A stretch of 64,000 nt of DNA from Streptomyces seoulensis (GTDB lineage Bacteria > Actinomycetota > Actinomycetes > Streptomycetales > Streptomycetaceae): the NCBI GenBank assembly GCA_013364255.1, contig CP054936.1:8016353-8080352 (forward strand). Direction: 5' to 3'. Below the pieces are notes generated by a model, which searched no databases, was not told the DNA's origin, and worked only from the letters and a program-made list of their open reading frames with translations. Position 1 is the stretch's first letter; each line of letters opens with the position of its first letter. The position numbers were made by a program, and so were the translations under genes. Shown piece by piece: positions 7,614 through 17,936 of the stretch.

Positions 7614-9955
7614 TCACCCATGGTTCCTACGCCGTCGAGCCGTGGAGCGTGCGCGAGACGGAACTCAGCCTGGACGTGCTGGCCCAGAGCGAGTCCGTCT
7701 TCGCGCTCTCCAACGGCCACGTCGGCTGGCGCGGCAACCTGGACGAGGGCGAGCCGCACGGCCTGCCCGGCTCCTACCTCAACGGCGTCTACGAAGTGCA
7801 CCCGCTGCCCTACGCGGAGGCCGGCTACGGCTACCCCGAGTCGGGCCAGACGGTCATCAACGTCACCAACGGCAAGGTGCTGCGGCTGCTCGTGGACGAC
7901 GAGCCGTTCGACCTGCGCTACGGCCGCCTCGTCTCCCACGAGCGCGTCCTCGACCTGCGCCGGGGCGTGCTGACCCGCACCTGCGAGTGGTGCTCGCCGG
8001 CCGGCACCCGCATCCGGGTGCGCGCCACCCGCATGATCTCCCTCACCCAGCGCTCCATCGGCGCGGTGGCCTACGAGGTCGAACCGGTCGACTGCCGGGC
8101 CCGCGTGGTCATCCAGTCCGAACTGGTCGCCAACGAGCAGCTGCCGGACGCCGACGGCGACCCGCGCGCGGCGATGGCGCTCCAGTCGCCGCTGGAGCCG
8201 GAGGAGGACTTCGCCGACGGCAACCGGCTGCGGCTGGTGCACCGCACCCGGCGCAGCGGCCTGCGCGTGGCCGTCGCCGCCGACCACGTCGTCTCCGGCC
8301 CCGAGCGGACCACCACCAGCCGCGAGAGCCACCCGGACCTGGCCCGGCTGACGGTCGCCGCCGTGCTGGAGCCGGGCGAGGCGCTGCGGGTGGAGAAGAT
8401 CGTCGCGCACGGCTGGTCCGGGGCGCGGTCGCTGCCCGCCATGAGCGACCAGGTGGACGCCGCCCTCGCCGCCGCCGCGCACGGCGGCTGGTCCGGGCTG
8501 CTGCAGGAGCAGCGGAAGTACCTGGACGACTTCTGGGCGTGCTCCGACGTGGAGGTGGACGGCGACGAGGAGATCCAGCAGGCCGTCCGCTTCGCGCTCT
8601 TCCACGTGCTCCAGGCCGGCGCCCGCGCCGAGGAGCGGGCCATCCCGGCCAAGGGGCTGACCGGCTCCGGCTACGACGGGCACGCCTTCTGGGACACCGA
8701 GATGTTCGTCCTGCCCGTGCTCACCTACACCTCGCCGGACGCCGTGGCCGAGGCGCTGCGCTGGCGGCAGCACACGCTGCCCGCGGCCCGGGAGCGGGCG
8801 GCCCAGCTCGGGCTGAGCGGCGCCGCGTTCCCCTGGCGGACCATCGAGGGCCAGGAGGGGTCGGCCTACTGGCCGGCCGGCACCGCAGCCTTCCACGTCA
8901 ACGCCGACATCGCGCACGCCGTGGTCCGCTACGTCGCGGCCACCGGCGACGAGGAGTTCGAGCGAGAGACGGGTGTGGAACTGCTGGTGGAGACGGCCCG
9001 GCTGTGGCGCTCGCTGGGCCACCACGACCACCGCGGCACCTTCCACATCGACGGCGTCACCGGCCCCGACGAGTACAGCGCGATCACCGACGACAACACC
9101 TACACCAACCTGATGGCGCGGGCGAACCTGCTGGAAGCCGCCGACGTGGTGGAGCGCCACCCGAAGGAGGCGGAGCGGCTCGGCGCCGACGACGAGGAGA
9201 GCGCCGCGTGGCGGGACGCCGCCGAGGCGATGCACATCCCGTACAACAGCGAGCTGCGGGTGCACGAGCAGCACGCGGGCTTCACCCGCTACCAGCGCTG
9301 GGACTTCGCCGGCACCCGCGCCGACCAGTACCCGCTGCTGCTGCACTTCCCCTACTTCGACCTGTATCGCAAGCAGGTGGTCAAGCAGGCCGACCTGGTG
9401 CTGGCGATGTACACGTGCGGCGCCGAGTTCGACGCGGAGCACATCGCCCGCAACTTCGCCTACTACGAGCCGCTGACGGTGCGGGACTCCTCGCTGTCGG
9501 CGTGCGTGCAGGCGGTCATCGCCGCGCAGGCGGACCATCTGCGCCTGGCCTACGACTACGCGGCCGAGGCCGCCCTGATGGACCTGGAGGACCTGGAGCA
9601 CAACACCCGCGACGGGCTGCACATCGCGTCCCTGGCCGGCACCTGGATGGCGCTGGTGGCCGGCTTCGGCGGCACCCGCCGGGCCGGCGACGCGCTGGAG
9701 TTCGCGCCGCGGCTGCCGGAGAAGTTCAGCCGGCTGGCGTTCAGCCTGCGGTTCCGGGGCCGCAGGCTGCGGGTGCAGATCACCCAGGAGACGGCGACGT
9801 ACACGCTGCTGGCGGGCCCGGCGCTGACGGTCCGCCACCACGGCGACGAGGTGCCGCTGGCTCCGGACGCCCCCTCGGCGGACCGCCCGGTCCCGGTCCC
9901 GAAGCACCGTCCGGCCCCCGACCAGCCCCCGCACCGCCGCCCGAACGCGCGCTGA
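7610..9955 (+). CDS. GH65 disaccharide phosphorylase (trehalose/kojibiose/maltose type)
   Basis: The 781-residue enzyme has the three-part GH65 layout: an N-terminal beta-sandwich (about 1-270), an (alpha/alpha)6 barrel (about 320-700) and a small C-terminal beta domain ending near 755. The general acid is Glu488 in TGPDEY, very close to the position in the studied maltose phosphorylase. FRYQRWDF-like and KQADLVLAMY segments line the phosphate site. The family splits an alpha-linked glucose disaccharide with phosphate, giving beta-glucose-1-phosphate, which the overlapping upstream mutase can convert. Which disaccharide is used cannot be decided from sequence alone. The last ~30 residues are proline-rich and probably disordered. 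Confidence 0.9.
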   Translation: MITHGSYAVEPWSVRETELSLDVLAQSESVFALSNGHVGWRGNLDEGEPHGLPGSYLNGVYEVHPLPYAEAGYGYPESGQTVINVTNGKVLRLLVDDEPFDLRYGRLVSHERVLDLRRGVLTRTCEWCSPAGTRIRVRATRMISLTQRSIGAVAYEVEPVDCRARVVIQSELVANEQLPDADGDPRAAMALQSPLEPEEDFADGNRLRLVHRTRRSGLRVAVAADHVVSGPERTTTSRESHPDLARLTVAAVLEPGEALRVEKIVAHGWSGARSLPAMSDQVDAALAAAAHGGWSGLLQEQRKYLDDFWACSDVEVDGDEEIQQAVRFALFHVLQAGARAEERAIPAKGLTGSGYDGHAFWDTEMFVLPVLTYTSPDAVAEALRWRQHTLPAARERAAQLGLSGAAFPWRTIEGQEGSAYWPAGTAAFHVNADIAHAVVRYVAATGDEEFERETGVELLVETARLWRSLGHHDHRGTFHIDGVTGPDEYSAITDDNTYTNLMARANLLEAADVVERHPKEAERLGADDEESAAWRDAAEAMHIPYNSELRVHEQHAGFTRYQRWDFAGTRADQYPLLLHFPYFDLYRKQVVKQADLVLAMYTCGAEFDAEHIARNFAYYEPLTVRDSSLSACVQAVIAAQADHLRLAYDYAAEAALMDLEDLEHNTRDGLHIASLAGTWMALVAGFGGTRRAGDALEFAPRLPEKFSRLAFSLRFRGRRLRVQITQETATYTLLAGPALTVRHHGDEVPLAPDAPSADRPVPVPKHRPAPDQPPHRRPNAR

Positions 9956-9968
9956 GGCGTCCGGACGT

Positions 9969-10010
9969 CCGGCGTGAGCCCGGGCCGGTTCCGGCCGGGG
10001 CTCACGCCGG
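9969..10010. terminator. Bidirectional hairpin between GH65 and blaI
   Basis: A perfect 13-bp stem (CCGGCGTGAGCCC with GGGCTCACGCCGG) extends inward through GGCCGG-TT-CCGGCC, giving nearly 20 paired bases. It sits 13 bases after the GH65 stop and overlaps the last codons of the convergent BlaI gene, so it can stop both transcripts. Confidence 0.8.
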
Positions 10011-10385
10011 ACCCCGGGCGAGCAGTTCGCGCAGCACGTGCTCCTCCTCGGGGCTCAGACCGGTCACGAACCGGCGCAGCGCGGCGATCGGGTCGGGGCC
10101 CCGGTCGAGGGCGTCGTGCATCGCCTGGGCGGTCAGCTCGGCCGGGTCCTTCGCCGGCCGGTAGGCGCCCCGGCGGCCGTCGACCTCGCGCAGCACCAGA
10201 CCCTTGTCCCAGAGCCGCTTCAGGATGGTGTGCACGGTGTTGTAGGCCAGGCCGCCGCCGATCTCCAGCTGGATCTCGGCCGGGGTCAGCGGGCGTTCCG
10301 TCGACCACAGGGCCGCGAGGACCTCGCTCTCCAGCTCGCCCGCGCCGCGCCGTTCCGTCCTGCCGTGAGGCCCTGCACCAGCCAT
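10002..10385 (-). CDS. BlaI/MecI/CopY family repressor
   Basis: A 127-residue winged-helix repressor. The N-terminal domain (about 12-85) holds LESEVLAALWSTERPLTPAEI and AYNTVHTILKRLWDKGLVLRE, the typical BlaI recognition region. The C-terminal helix pair (about 90-125) would form the dimer. The family represses genes from palindromic TACA/TGTA-like operators and is often inactivated by an M56 sensor protease; no such protease is adjacent. Two nearly identical operator-like sites lie at 10396-10408 (just before this start) and 10615-10627 (just before the divergent transferase). This suggests autoregulation plus control of the membrane-enzyme pair. Confidence 0.88.
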   Translation of the reverse strand: MAGAGPHGRTERRGAGELESEVLAALWSTERPLTPAEIQLEIGGGLAYNTVHTILKRLWDKGLVLREVDGRRGAYRPAKDPAELTAQAMHDALDRGPDPIAALRRFVTGLSPEEEHVLRELLARGPA

Positions 10386-10395
10386 GCCCTCAACC

Positions 10396-10408
10396 TTACA
10401 GCGCGTAG
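10396..10408. promoter_or_regulatory. Operator-like site TTACAGCGCGTAG before blaI
   Basis: The 13-mer ends in GTAG, matching in inverse the opening TTAC with one mismatch. It differs from the site at 10615-10627 at only two positions. It begins 11 bases upstream of the repressor start codon, where binding would block transcription or initiation of blaI itself. Confidence 0.5.
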
Positions 10409-10614
10409 TGATATCGGGAGTCCGGCGCTGCCCCGGCCGGCGGAACACCGCGACACGGGCCGATTCGTCCCCGACTTCCCCGGTTTTCGCGGTTTCATCG
10501 ACTGTGCCGGTCCCTTCCGAGTCCGCCGACCTTTCCCCGATGTTTTTCCGACGATTACCCGACCTCCCACCCGGCTGCCGCGTCCGTCCCGCAGACTGTG
10601 GGAAGTCAGAAACC

Positions 10615-10627
10615 CTACAGTGCGTAG
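10615..10627. promoter_or_regulatory. Operator-like palindrome CTACAGTGCGTAG before the GT-C gene
   Basis: CTAC-AGTGC-GTAG is a perfect four-base-arm inverted repeat. It is shared, as YTACAGYGCGTAG, with the site beside blaI. It lies 15-27 bases upstream of the ATG of the divergent membrane transferase, overlapping the likely promoter or leader. Confidence 0.55.
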
Positions 10628-10641
10628 GGGGAGGGGTGGAG

Positions 10642-12138
10642 ATGGCCGACAGCACGCACGCCATACTCGCCGGCACCCGGCGACCCGGACCGGCGCCCGG
10701 CGCCGGCCGCGCCCCGGGCCCGCGCGGCGCCCTGCCCCTCGCGGCGGTGGCCGCCGCCTTCACCCTGGCCCAACTCCTCCTCGTCCGCCCCGGCATGGGC
10801 CTGGGCTGGGACGAGACCGTCTACGTCAGCCAGGTCAGCCCGCACGCCCCGGCCGCCTTCTTCAGCGCCCCGCGCGCCCGCGGCGTCCCGCTGCTCGTCG
10901 CGCCCGTCGCCGCCTGGTCCTCCTCCACCGCCCTGCTGCGCGGCTACCTCGCGCTGCTGTCGGGCCTCTCCCTCTACCTCGCGCTGCGGGTGTGGCGCAC
11001 CCTGCTCCCCGCCCCGGTCCTCGCCCTCGCCGGCGCCCTGTTCGCCTCACTGTGGGTGACCCTGTTCTACGGCCCGCAGGCCATGCCCAACTACTGGGTG
11101 GCCATCGGCGCCCTCGTCTGCGCCGGCTGCTTCCTGCGCGCCCGCACCGGCGGAGGCGACCGCGCCGCGCTGTACGGACTGCTCGGCGGCGCCGCCCTCA
11201 TGGCCTGGATGCGGCCCATGGACGCCGTCTGGGCCGTCCTCCCGCTGCTCGCCCTCGCCGTGCTCCGCGGCCACTGGCGGCCCCTGGCCGCCCTGCTCGG
11301 CGGACTCGTCGCCGGGTCCGCCGAGTGGGTGATCGAGGCGTACGCCGGCTACGGCGGCCTGCTGCGCCGGCTGTCCGACGCCTCCGCCATCCAGGGCCGT
11401 CTGGGCCCGCACTTCGCCGTCCTCGACCAGCTGCGCAGCCTGGGCGGGCGGACCCTGTGCCGCCCGTGCGCCGGCGCGGTGCCCAACCCGCTGATCACCG
11501 CCTGGTGGTTCGTCCTGCCGGCGCTCGCCGTGCTGGGACTCGTCCTCGCCCGGCGGTCCGGCGCCGCCGCGCCCGCACGCGTCGCCGCGGCCTGCGCCGC
11601 CACGGCCGCCGCCCCCTACCTGTTCCTCATCGGCTACGCGGCCCCCCGCTTCCTGCTGCCCGCCTACGCCCTGCTCGCCCTCCCGGCGGCCCACGCCCTC
11701 GTCCACCTCGTCAGGCCGCCGGGCGGCGCCTGGCGCCCGCTGGCCGCCTGTCTGGTCGCCCTGGGGCTCGCCACCCACCTCTCGGTGCAGTACGCCGTCC
11801 TCTCCCGCACCGTCGAACGCACCACCGCCGCCCACCGCGACTGGGACCGCACCGCCGCCGCACTGCACCGTCTCGGCGTACGGCCGCCCTGCCTGCTCAC
11901 CGGCGACAACGCCCTCCCGATCGCCTTCTACACCGGCTGCGACTCGGCCGCGACCGGCGGCCACAACGCCAACTCCACCCGGGCGGCCATCGAGGAGACC
12001 GCCCGCAGGAGCCCGGTCGCCGCCCTCGTCGCCCCGCACGGCGCGCCCCCCGACTACGCCCGCGCCTGGCCCGTCCACCGCTTCGGCGACCTGCTCCTGT
12101 ACGTCGCGCCGCCGGCGCGAAAGGGCACCGGCGGATGA
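10642..12138 (+). CDS. GT-C fold polytopic membrane glycosyltransferase-like protein
   Basis: The 498-residue protein has about ten to twelve hydrophobic helices and a soluble C-terminus (about 385-498). After the first helix comes GLGWDETVYVSQ, an acidic D-E pair in the first extracytoplasmic loop, where GT-C enzymes that use lipid-linked sugars keep their catalytic acid. APRFLLPAYALLALPAAH resembles the later helices of this group. Donor and acceptor are unknown. The ATG at 10642 follows GGGGAGGGGTGGAG (GTG 10636 is possible). Its stop overlaps the next start (ATGA), so it is coupled to the flippase-like gene. The BlaI-type site directly upstream suggests repression. Confidence 0.72.
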   Translation: MADSTHAILAGTRRPGPAPGAGRAPGPRGALPLAAVAAAFTLAQLLLVRPGMGLGWDETVYVSQVSPHAPAAFFSAPRARGVPLLVAPVAAWSSSTALLRGYLALLSGLSLYLALRVWRTLLPAPVLALAGALFASLWVTLFYGPQAMPNYWVAIGALVCAGCFLRARTGGGDRAALYGLLGGAALMAWMRPMDAVWAVLPLLALAVLRGHWRPLAALLGGLVAGSAEWVIEAYAGYGGLLRRLSDASAIQGRLGPHFAVLDQLRSLGGRTLCRPCAGAVPNPLITAWWFVLPALAVLGLVLARRSGAAAPARVAAACAATAAAPYLFLIGYAAPRFLLPAYALLALPAAHALVHLVRPPGGAWRPLAACLVALGLATHLSVQYAVLSRTVERTTAAHRDWDRTAAALHRLGVRPPCLLTGDNALPIAFYTGCDSAATGGHNANSTRAAIEETARRSPVAALVAPHGAPPDYARAWPVHRFGDLLLYVAPPARKGTGG

Positions 12139-13082
12139 CCTCGCCGCCGATCGCCGCCGCTCCCGCCGCCCGCCGCCGCACCTGGTGGCACACCGGCGCG
12201 CTGCTCGCCGTCCTGCTGTGCGCCGCCTACCTCGGCGGACGGCACTGGCCCCTGGTGGCCGACGGCGTGGACCGGCTGGCCGCGGCCGACCAGGGCTGGC
12301 TGCTGGTGGGCGCGGCGGCCGCCGTCGCCACCTGGGCCTGTTCGGCCCTCGCCCAGCAGGGCGCGGTCGCCGAACGGCTGCCGGGCCGGCGGCTGCTGGC
12401 CGCGCAGTTCGCCGCCTCCGCCGCCAACCACGTCCTGCCCGCCGGGCTCGGGGCCGGCGCGGTCAACCTGCGCTTCCTGATGCGCTGCGGACTGCCGGCC
12501 TGCCGCTCGGCGAGCGCCCTCGGGGTCAAGGCCGCCGCCGGGGCGCTGGCCCGCGCCGTCATGATCGCCGTGCTCGCCGCCGTCTGCCCCGGCGTCCTCG
12601 CACTGCCGCGCGTGCCCGGCACGGCCGTGGCCGCCGTCCTCGCCGTCGCCCTGGCGTCGACCGTGCTGCTGCGCGGTCCGCTGCGCTCCCGCTGCGGGCG
12701 GGTGCTCGGGGCGGTGCTGGCCGATGTCCGGGCCGTGCACCGCCGGCCGCACCGGGCCGCCGCCCTGTGGGGCGGCTCGCTCGCCTTCGCCACGGCGCAC
12801 TGCCTGGTCGTGGTCGCGGTCGCCCGGGCCGTGGAACTGCCGCTCGACGCGCCCCGGGTGGCGCTGCTGTACCTCGCCGCGAGCAGCGCCGCCGCGCTGC
12901 TGCCGACCCCGGGCGGCCTCGGCTCCCTGGACGCCGCGCTGGCCTTCGCGCTCACCGCCGCCGGGGCGCCGGGCGCCGAAGCCGCCTCCACCGTCCTCGG
13001 CTACCGCCTGCTGACGGTCTGGCTGCCCCTGGTGCCCGGCCTGCTGGTCCTCGGCGCGCTGATCCGCCGGCGGGCGCTCTGA
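12135..13082 (+). CDS. Flippase-like integral membrane protein (LPG-synthase TM / UPF0104 family)
   Basis: A 315-residue protein with about seven to eight membrane helices. The A-A-N-H-V-L-P-A-G-L-G-A-G segment near residue 95 and LLPTPGGLGSLDAALAFAL near 260 are hallmarks of the flippase-like domain of lysylphosphatidylglycerol synthases. The soluble aminoacyl-transferase part is absent. Free-standing members are linked to lipid or lipid-linked saccharide handling. It is coupled to the GT-C gene by the ATGA overlap, so a joint envelope-glycolipid role is likely. An 18-bp tandem repeat spans its stop codon. Confidence 0.8.
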   Translation: MTSPPIAAAPAARRRTWWHTGALLAVLLCAAYLGGRHWPLVADGVDRLAAADQGWLLVGAAAAVATWACSALAQQGAVAERLPGRRLLAAQFAASAANHVLPAGLGAGAVNLRFLMRCGLPACRSASALGVKAAAGALARAVMIAVLAAVCPGVLALPRVPGTAVAAVLAVALASTVLLRGPLRSRCGRVLGAVLADVRAVHRRPHRAAALWGGSLAFATAHCLVVVAVARAVELPLDAPRVALLYLAASSAAALLPTPGGLGSLDAALAFALTAAGAPGAEAASTVLGYRLLTVWLPLVPGLLVLGALIRRRAL

Positions 13083-13113
13083 ACCCGGCGGGCGCTCTGA
13101 ACCCGGCGGGCGC
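13068..13113. repeat. 18-bp tandem repeat spanning a stop codon
   Basis: CGGCGGGCGCTCTGAACC occurs twice in tandem (13068-13085 and 13086-13103), followed by ten bases of a third copy. The TGA at 13080-13082 is in the first copy, so the protein end is unchanged by the duplication. Confidence 0.85.
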
Positions 13114-13127
13114 GGCCGGGCGCGGCG

Positions 13128-13853
13128 TCAGGCCGGCGGGCGGTCGCGCCCGCCGGAGTACGACCGCTCCGCACCGCCCTCAGGAGCCCCGGCGGCGGCG
13201 TCCGGCCCCGACAGTCCGCGCACGACGTCCGGGGGCAGCCACCTGAGCGCCCCGTACAGACACACCCCGAGCCAGCCGGCGGCGTACAGCCAGCCGCCGA
13301 TCACGTCGGTGAACCAGTGCACCCCGAGATACACCCGGGTCAGCCCCACCAGCACCCCCCAGCAGCCCGCGACCACGCACAGCGCGGTCCGGCCGGGCGG
13401 GGCGCGCAGCAGCGTGGCGGCGATCACCAGACCGGCGGTGAGCGCGGACGTGGTGGTGTGCCCGGACGGGAACGACCAGCCGGAGGCGGCCGTCGCCCAG
13501 TCGAGGCGCGGCGGCCGCGGCCGGGCGGCCAGCTCCATCAGGCCGTAGCGCACCATCTGGCCCACCGCGAGGGACACGACGCCGAGCCCGGCCGCGAGCG
13601 CCCGCAGCCGCGCCGTGCGGCCGAGCAGGACACCGGCCAGCACGACGAGCAGGTACGGCACGGGACCGGTCCCCGTCGCGGTCACGCCCCGGGCCACGGC
13701 GAGGGCCACCTCCGGCCGGTGGCCGAGCGACCAGGACAGCAGGGTCCGGTCGACCGGCAGCGGCGCGCCGTCGCCGCCGGCGGCGACCACGCCGACGACG
13801 GCGAACACGGCCCAGGCGCCGAGCCCGACGACGGCCGCCCGTCCCGCAACCAT
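13128..13853 (-). CDS. PAP2 family lipid phosphatase-like membrane protein
   Basis: A 241-residue protein with about six membrane helices. It has PAP2 motif C2 PSGH at about 134 and motif C3 TRVYLGVHWFTDV at about 180, containing the catalytic histidine. Motif C1 (normally K-x6-RP) reads M-E-L-A-A-R-P-R-P, so the conserved lysine is methionine. The family removes phosphate from phosphatidate, diacylglycerol pyrophosphate or undecaprenyl pyrophosphate on the outer membrane face. The start at 13853 has a strong AAGGAGG five bases upstream. It converges on the flippase-like gene, so a shared lipid-carrier theme is plausible. Confidence 0.85.
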   Translation of the reverse strand: MVAGRAAVVGLGAWAVFAVVGVVAAGGDGAPLPVDRTLLSWSLGHRPEVALAVARGVTATGTGPVPYLLVVLAGVLLGRTARLRALAAGLGVVSLAVGQMVRYGLMELAARPRPPRLDWATAASGWSFPSGHTTTSALTAGLVIAATLLRAPPGRTALCVVAGCWGVLVGLTRVYLGVHWFTDVIGGWLYAAGWLGVCLYGALRWLPPDVVRGLSGPDAAAGAPEGGAERSYSGGRDRPPA

Positions 13854-14116
13854 CCGCGCCTCCTTCGCCCCCGCACCGTCCGTGGGCCGTCCACGAAGCG
13901 TGGCCTGCCCGTATGAGCACAACGACCGCCCCGGCGCCCCCGTGACCACCCCGACGGGTGAACCGGGCGGCCGGCGCCGGTCCGGCACCCGGTGGGGGAG
14001 CAGGACGGCGGCCCCGACCTGGTACCCCCGAATCGGCCGGGGAGTGATTGGAGCGGGCGCGGCGGGAAACGCGGATCAAGACATTGCGACACATCAACCG
14101 CCGCGAGGGAGGACCC

Positions 14117-14602
14117 GTGAGCACCGATCCCATGGCCGACGACGCCTACCAGCCCACCGGGAGCAACGAGGAGCAGGAGGACGCCGCGCCGCTGGACATG
14201 CAGGACGCGGTGGACGAGCGGACCTACGACGACACCCTCGACGAGGGCTACTCCCCACCGGAGAAGCCGCTCGGCGTCGACAAGTACGGCACCACGGCCG
14301 CCGAGCAGCACGACGGCGAGACCCTCGACCAGCGCCTCGCCCAGGAGCGGCCGGACGTGGGCGAGGCGGCCGGCGACGGCGTGGGCGACCTGCCGGGCGG
14401 CGACGGCGAGCCCGTCGACCCCGAGGCGGGCGACGAGCGGGCCGGCCGGCTGGTGGCGCCGGACGAGGGCGCGCACACCGACACGACCAAGGAAGAGGTC
14501 GCCGCCGACGTGGGCATCGACGCGGGGGCCGCCGGGGCCGAGGAGGCCGCCGGGCACGTCGTCGAGGACGACGGCGCTCTGCCCGACGACGACTTCCGCT
14601 GA
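14117..14602 (+). CDS. DUF5709 family acidic protein
   Basis: The 161-residue, very acidic protein has the DUF5709 pattern: DDAYQPTGSNEEQEDAAPLDMQDAV, then DDTLDEGYSPPEKPLG-x-x-K-YGTTA-x-EQ. It ends in an Asp/Glu-rich low-complexity part. It has no cysteine, membrane segment or signal peptide, and is likely intrinsically disordered. Its function is unknown. I chose the GTG at 14117 because GAGGGAGG lies just upstream and the family begins here. The strong hairpin at 14609-14659 closes the transcript. Confidence 0.8.
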   Translation: MSTDPMADDAYQPTGSNEEQEDAAPLDMQDAVDERTYDDTLDEGYSPPEKPLGVDKYGTTAAEQHDGETLDQRLAQERPDVGEAAGDGVGDLPGGDGEPVDPEAGDERAGRLVAPDEGAHTDTTKEEVAADVGIDAGAAGAEEAAGHVVEDDGALPDDDFR

Positions 14603-14608
14603 GGATCC

Positions 14609-14659
14609 GCACGGCGCGGGGGCCGGAACCCGCCACGGGTTCCGGCCCCAGCGCCGTGC
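14609..14659. terminator. Strong bidirectional hairpin
   Basis: GCACGGCGC pairs with GCGCCGTGC and, inside it, CCGGAACCC pairs with GGGTTCCGG flanked by G and C runs. The stem has more than 20 pairs and a five-base loop. It starts seven bases after the DUF5709 stop and lies 15 bases beyond the stop of the convergent small gene. Confidence 0.85.
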
Positions 14660-14673
14660 GAGCCCCACAGGTC

Positions 14674-14880
14674 CTAGGGCAGCAGCTTGTCCAGGGCGGC
14701 CGGGCCCTCCGCCTCGATCTTGCGCTTGGCCCACTCCAGGTTGCGCGGCGTGATGTCCCGGCCTGCGGCCAGCACCACGTCCTCCGCCGACACCTCGGTG
14801 CCGGTACGAGCGTGCAGCAGCTCGTCCGGCGTGCAGGGATTCCCGGTCGAACGGGATGCTTCGGGCTGTGACGTCGACAT
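14674..14880 (-). CDS. 68-residue conserved-looking small protein
   Basis: The ATG at 14880 has GAGGAGG four bases upstream, a near-ideal ribosome-binding site, and the frame ends at 14674. The product begins MSTSQPEASR and has a basic, helical C-terminus (NLEWAKRKIEAEGPAALDKLLP). No signal peptide, cysteine cluster or membrane segment is visible, apart from one Cys at position 16. I do not recognise the family. It converges on the DUF5709 gene across a shared terminator. Confidence 0.72.
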   Translation of the reverse strand: MSTSQPEASRSTGNPCTPDELLHARTGTEVSAEDVVLAAGRDITPRNLEWAKRKIEAEGPAALDKLLP

Positions 14881-15006
14881 GTGTCCTCCTCGGGTCCGGC
14901 CGGGTCCCCGACCGGGTGCGGAGCGCGCCGCCCGTGCCGCGGACCGGGACCTTCTCCCACCATTGCCCGCCGCGCCGCGCCCTGCATCCGGAAGGGCCCC
15001 GCGTGC

Positions 15007-15028
15007 CGGGCCGGGCAAGCCCGGCCCG
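15007..15028. other. Short perfect hairpin in a divergent intergenic region
   Basis: The 294-base space between the small gene and the GH15 gene contains CGGGCCGGGC-AA-GCCCGGCCCG, a ten-base perfect inverted repeat. Both flanking genes point away from it, so it is not a simple terminator. It could be a cruciform, a leader structure or chance in GC-rich DNA. I see nothing else in the gap. Confidence 0.4.
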
Positions 15029-15174
15029 CTGTAACAGGAGGGGTACCTGAGCGCGGCCCGGGAAAACCACCGGACTCCGCTCGCGCCCCGCCGCTCCTAA
15101 GCTGGAAGGACCCCGCAAGGCCGGGCGGCGGGACGCTCACCGCGCCGCCCGCGCGCCCCGACAGGGAGGCCGCC

Positions 15175-17004
<1,830 letters not shown>

Positions 17005-17029
17005 CCCGGGCGCGCGGCCCCGGCGCGCC

Positions 17030-17872
17030 TCAGCCGATGTGGTACGGGTCGCCGTACACCTTCCAGTCCAGCGGGGTGTTCAGGTCGAGGTTGCCGGCGC
17101 GCAGGAAGACGCGCTGCTCGGTGTCGACCCTGCTGGTGTCGCTGTGCGCCTCCTCCTGCTTCATGGCCCACACCCGCGCGTCGAGGAAGGCGTTCAGGTA
17201 CGCCGTCTCGTCACCGCCCTGGGCCGGCGGCTTCGCGGTGCGCAGCGCCCGCTTGCGGATGCCGCGGAAGCCGGTCGCGTCGTCGCCGTCGCCGTGCATC
17301 ACGATGGCGTCGTAGTAGGCGAACTGGCCGAGCGCGCGCAGCCCGTCCGCCTTGCCCTGGGCGACGGCCGGGCCGAAGTAGACGCGGTCGCGCTCGTCGT
17401 TCTGGGCCTGCTGGAAGACGGCGTCCTTCGCCGCCGTGTGCCAGTCCTTGGGGAAGTCGGGGTCGAGCCCGGCGTGCGAGTCGGTGCCGTTCACCCTGCG
17501 CAGCGCCGGGAGGTACTTGGCCAGGACGTTGCCGCTCTCGCGGCCGGCGTAGAGCTGGACCAGGTCGAGCATGTCGCCGGTGCCGGAGCAGAAGCCGATG
17601 ATGCCGGCGGTGTAGCCGCGGCCGTCGCCGATGTCCTCGATGTACTTGTACTGCGCCTTCCAGTCGAGCGAGGAGTTCTCCGCGCTCGACACCAGCCGCA
17701 TCGCGATCTCCTTCTTCGCCGGGTCGTCCAGGTTCGGCGCCCCGGCCGGGGCCGCCGCGGCGCCGGCCGCGTCCAGCAGGGGGACGGCGGCCAGGGCGGC
17801 GCCGAGCAGGGCGAGGACGGTACGCCGCGGGGTGCCGGGTCCGGCGGCCGCGCGGGGGTTCGGATGCGCCAT
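17030..17872 (-). CDS. csn: Secreted GH46 chitosanase
   Basis: A 280-residue protein with an export signal at about 1-41. RR at 16-17 and the following hydrophobic run to AAAAAPAG suggest Tat or Sec export. The mature part has the GH46 signature: Glu65 in SSAENSSLDW (acid) and Asp83 in EDIGDGRGYT (base), followed by GFCSGTGDM. It cuts chitosan internally to oligomers outside the cell. It ends 25 bases from the convergent GH15 gene. The palindrome at 17937-17951 upstream fits the operator of CsnR-type ROK repressors known for Streptomyces chitosanase genes. Confidence 0.93.
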   Translation of the reverse strand: MAHPNPRAAAGPGTPRRTVLALLGAALAAVPLLDAAGAAAAPAGAPNLDDPAKKEIAMRLVSSAENSSLDWKAQYKYIEDIGDGRGYTAGIIGFCSGTGDMLDLVQLYAGRESGNVLAKYLPALRRVNGTDSHAGLDPDFPKDWHTAAKDAVFQQAQNDERDRVYFGPAVAQGKADGLRALGQFAYYDAIVMHGDGDDATGFRGIRKRALRTAKPPAQGGDETAYLNAFLDARVWAMKQEEAHSDTSRVDTEQRVFLRAGNLDLNTPLDWKVYGDPYHIG

Positions 17873-17936
17873 GAGGGCTCCAGGGGTGAGTGGGGGGAGG
17901 GCAGTCGGCCGCGTCCGTCGACACGGCCGTGACTGT

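Noticed and set aside
4694..9955. A single plus-strand open frame of about 1750 codons
   Set aside because: Only its last 781 codons (from 7610) are the GH65 gene. The upstream part is the antisense shadow of the GT39-like and kinase genes, with Arg/Pro/Ala-rich nonsense sequence typical of high-GC shadows.
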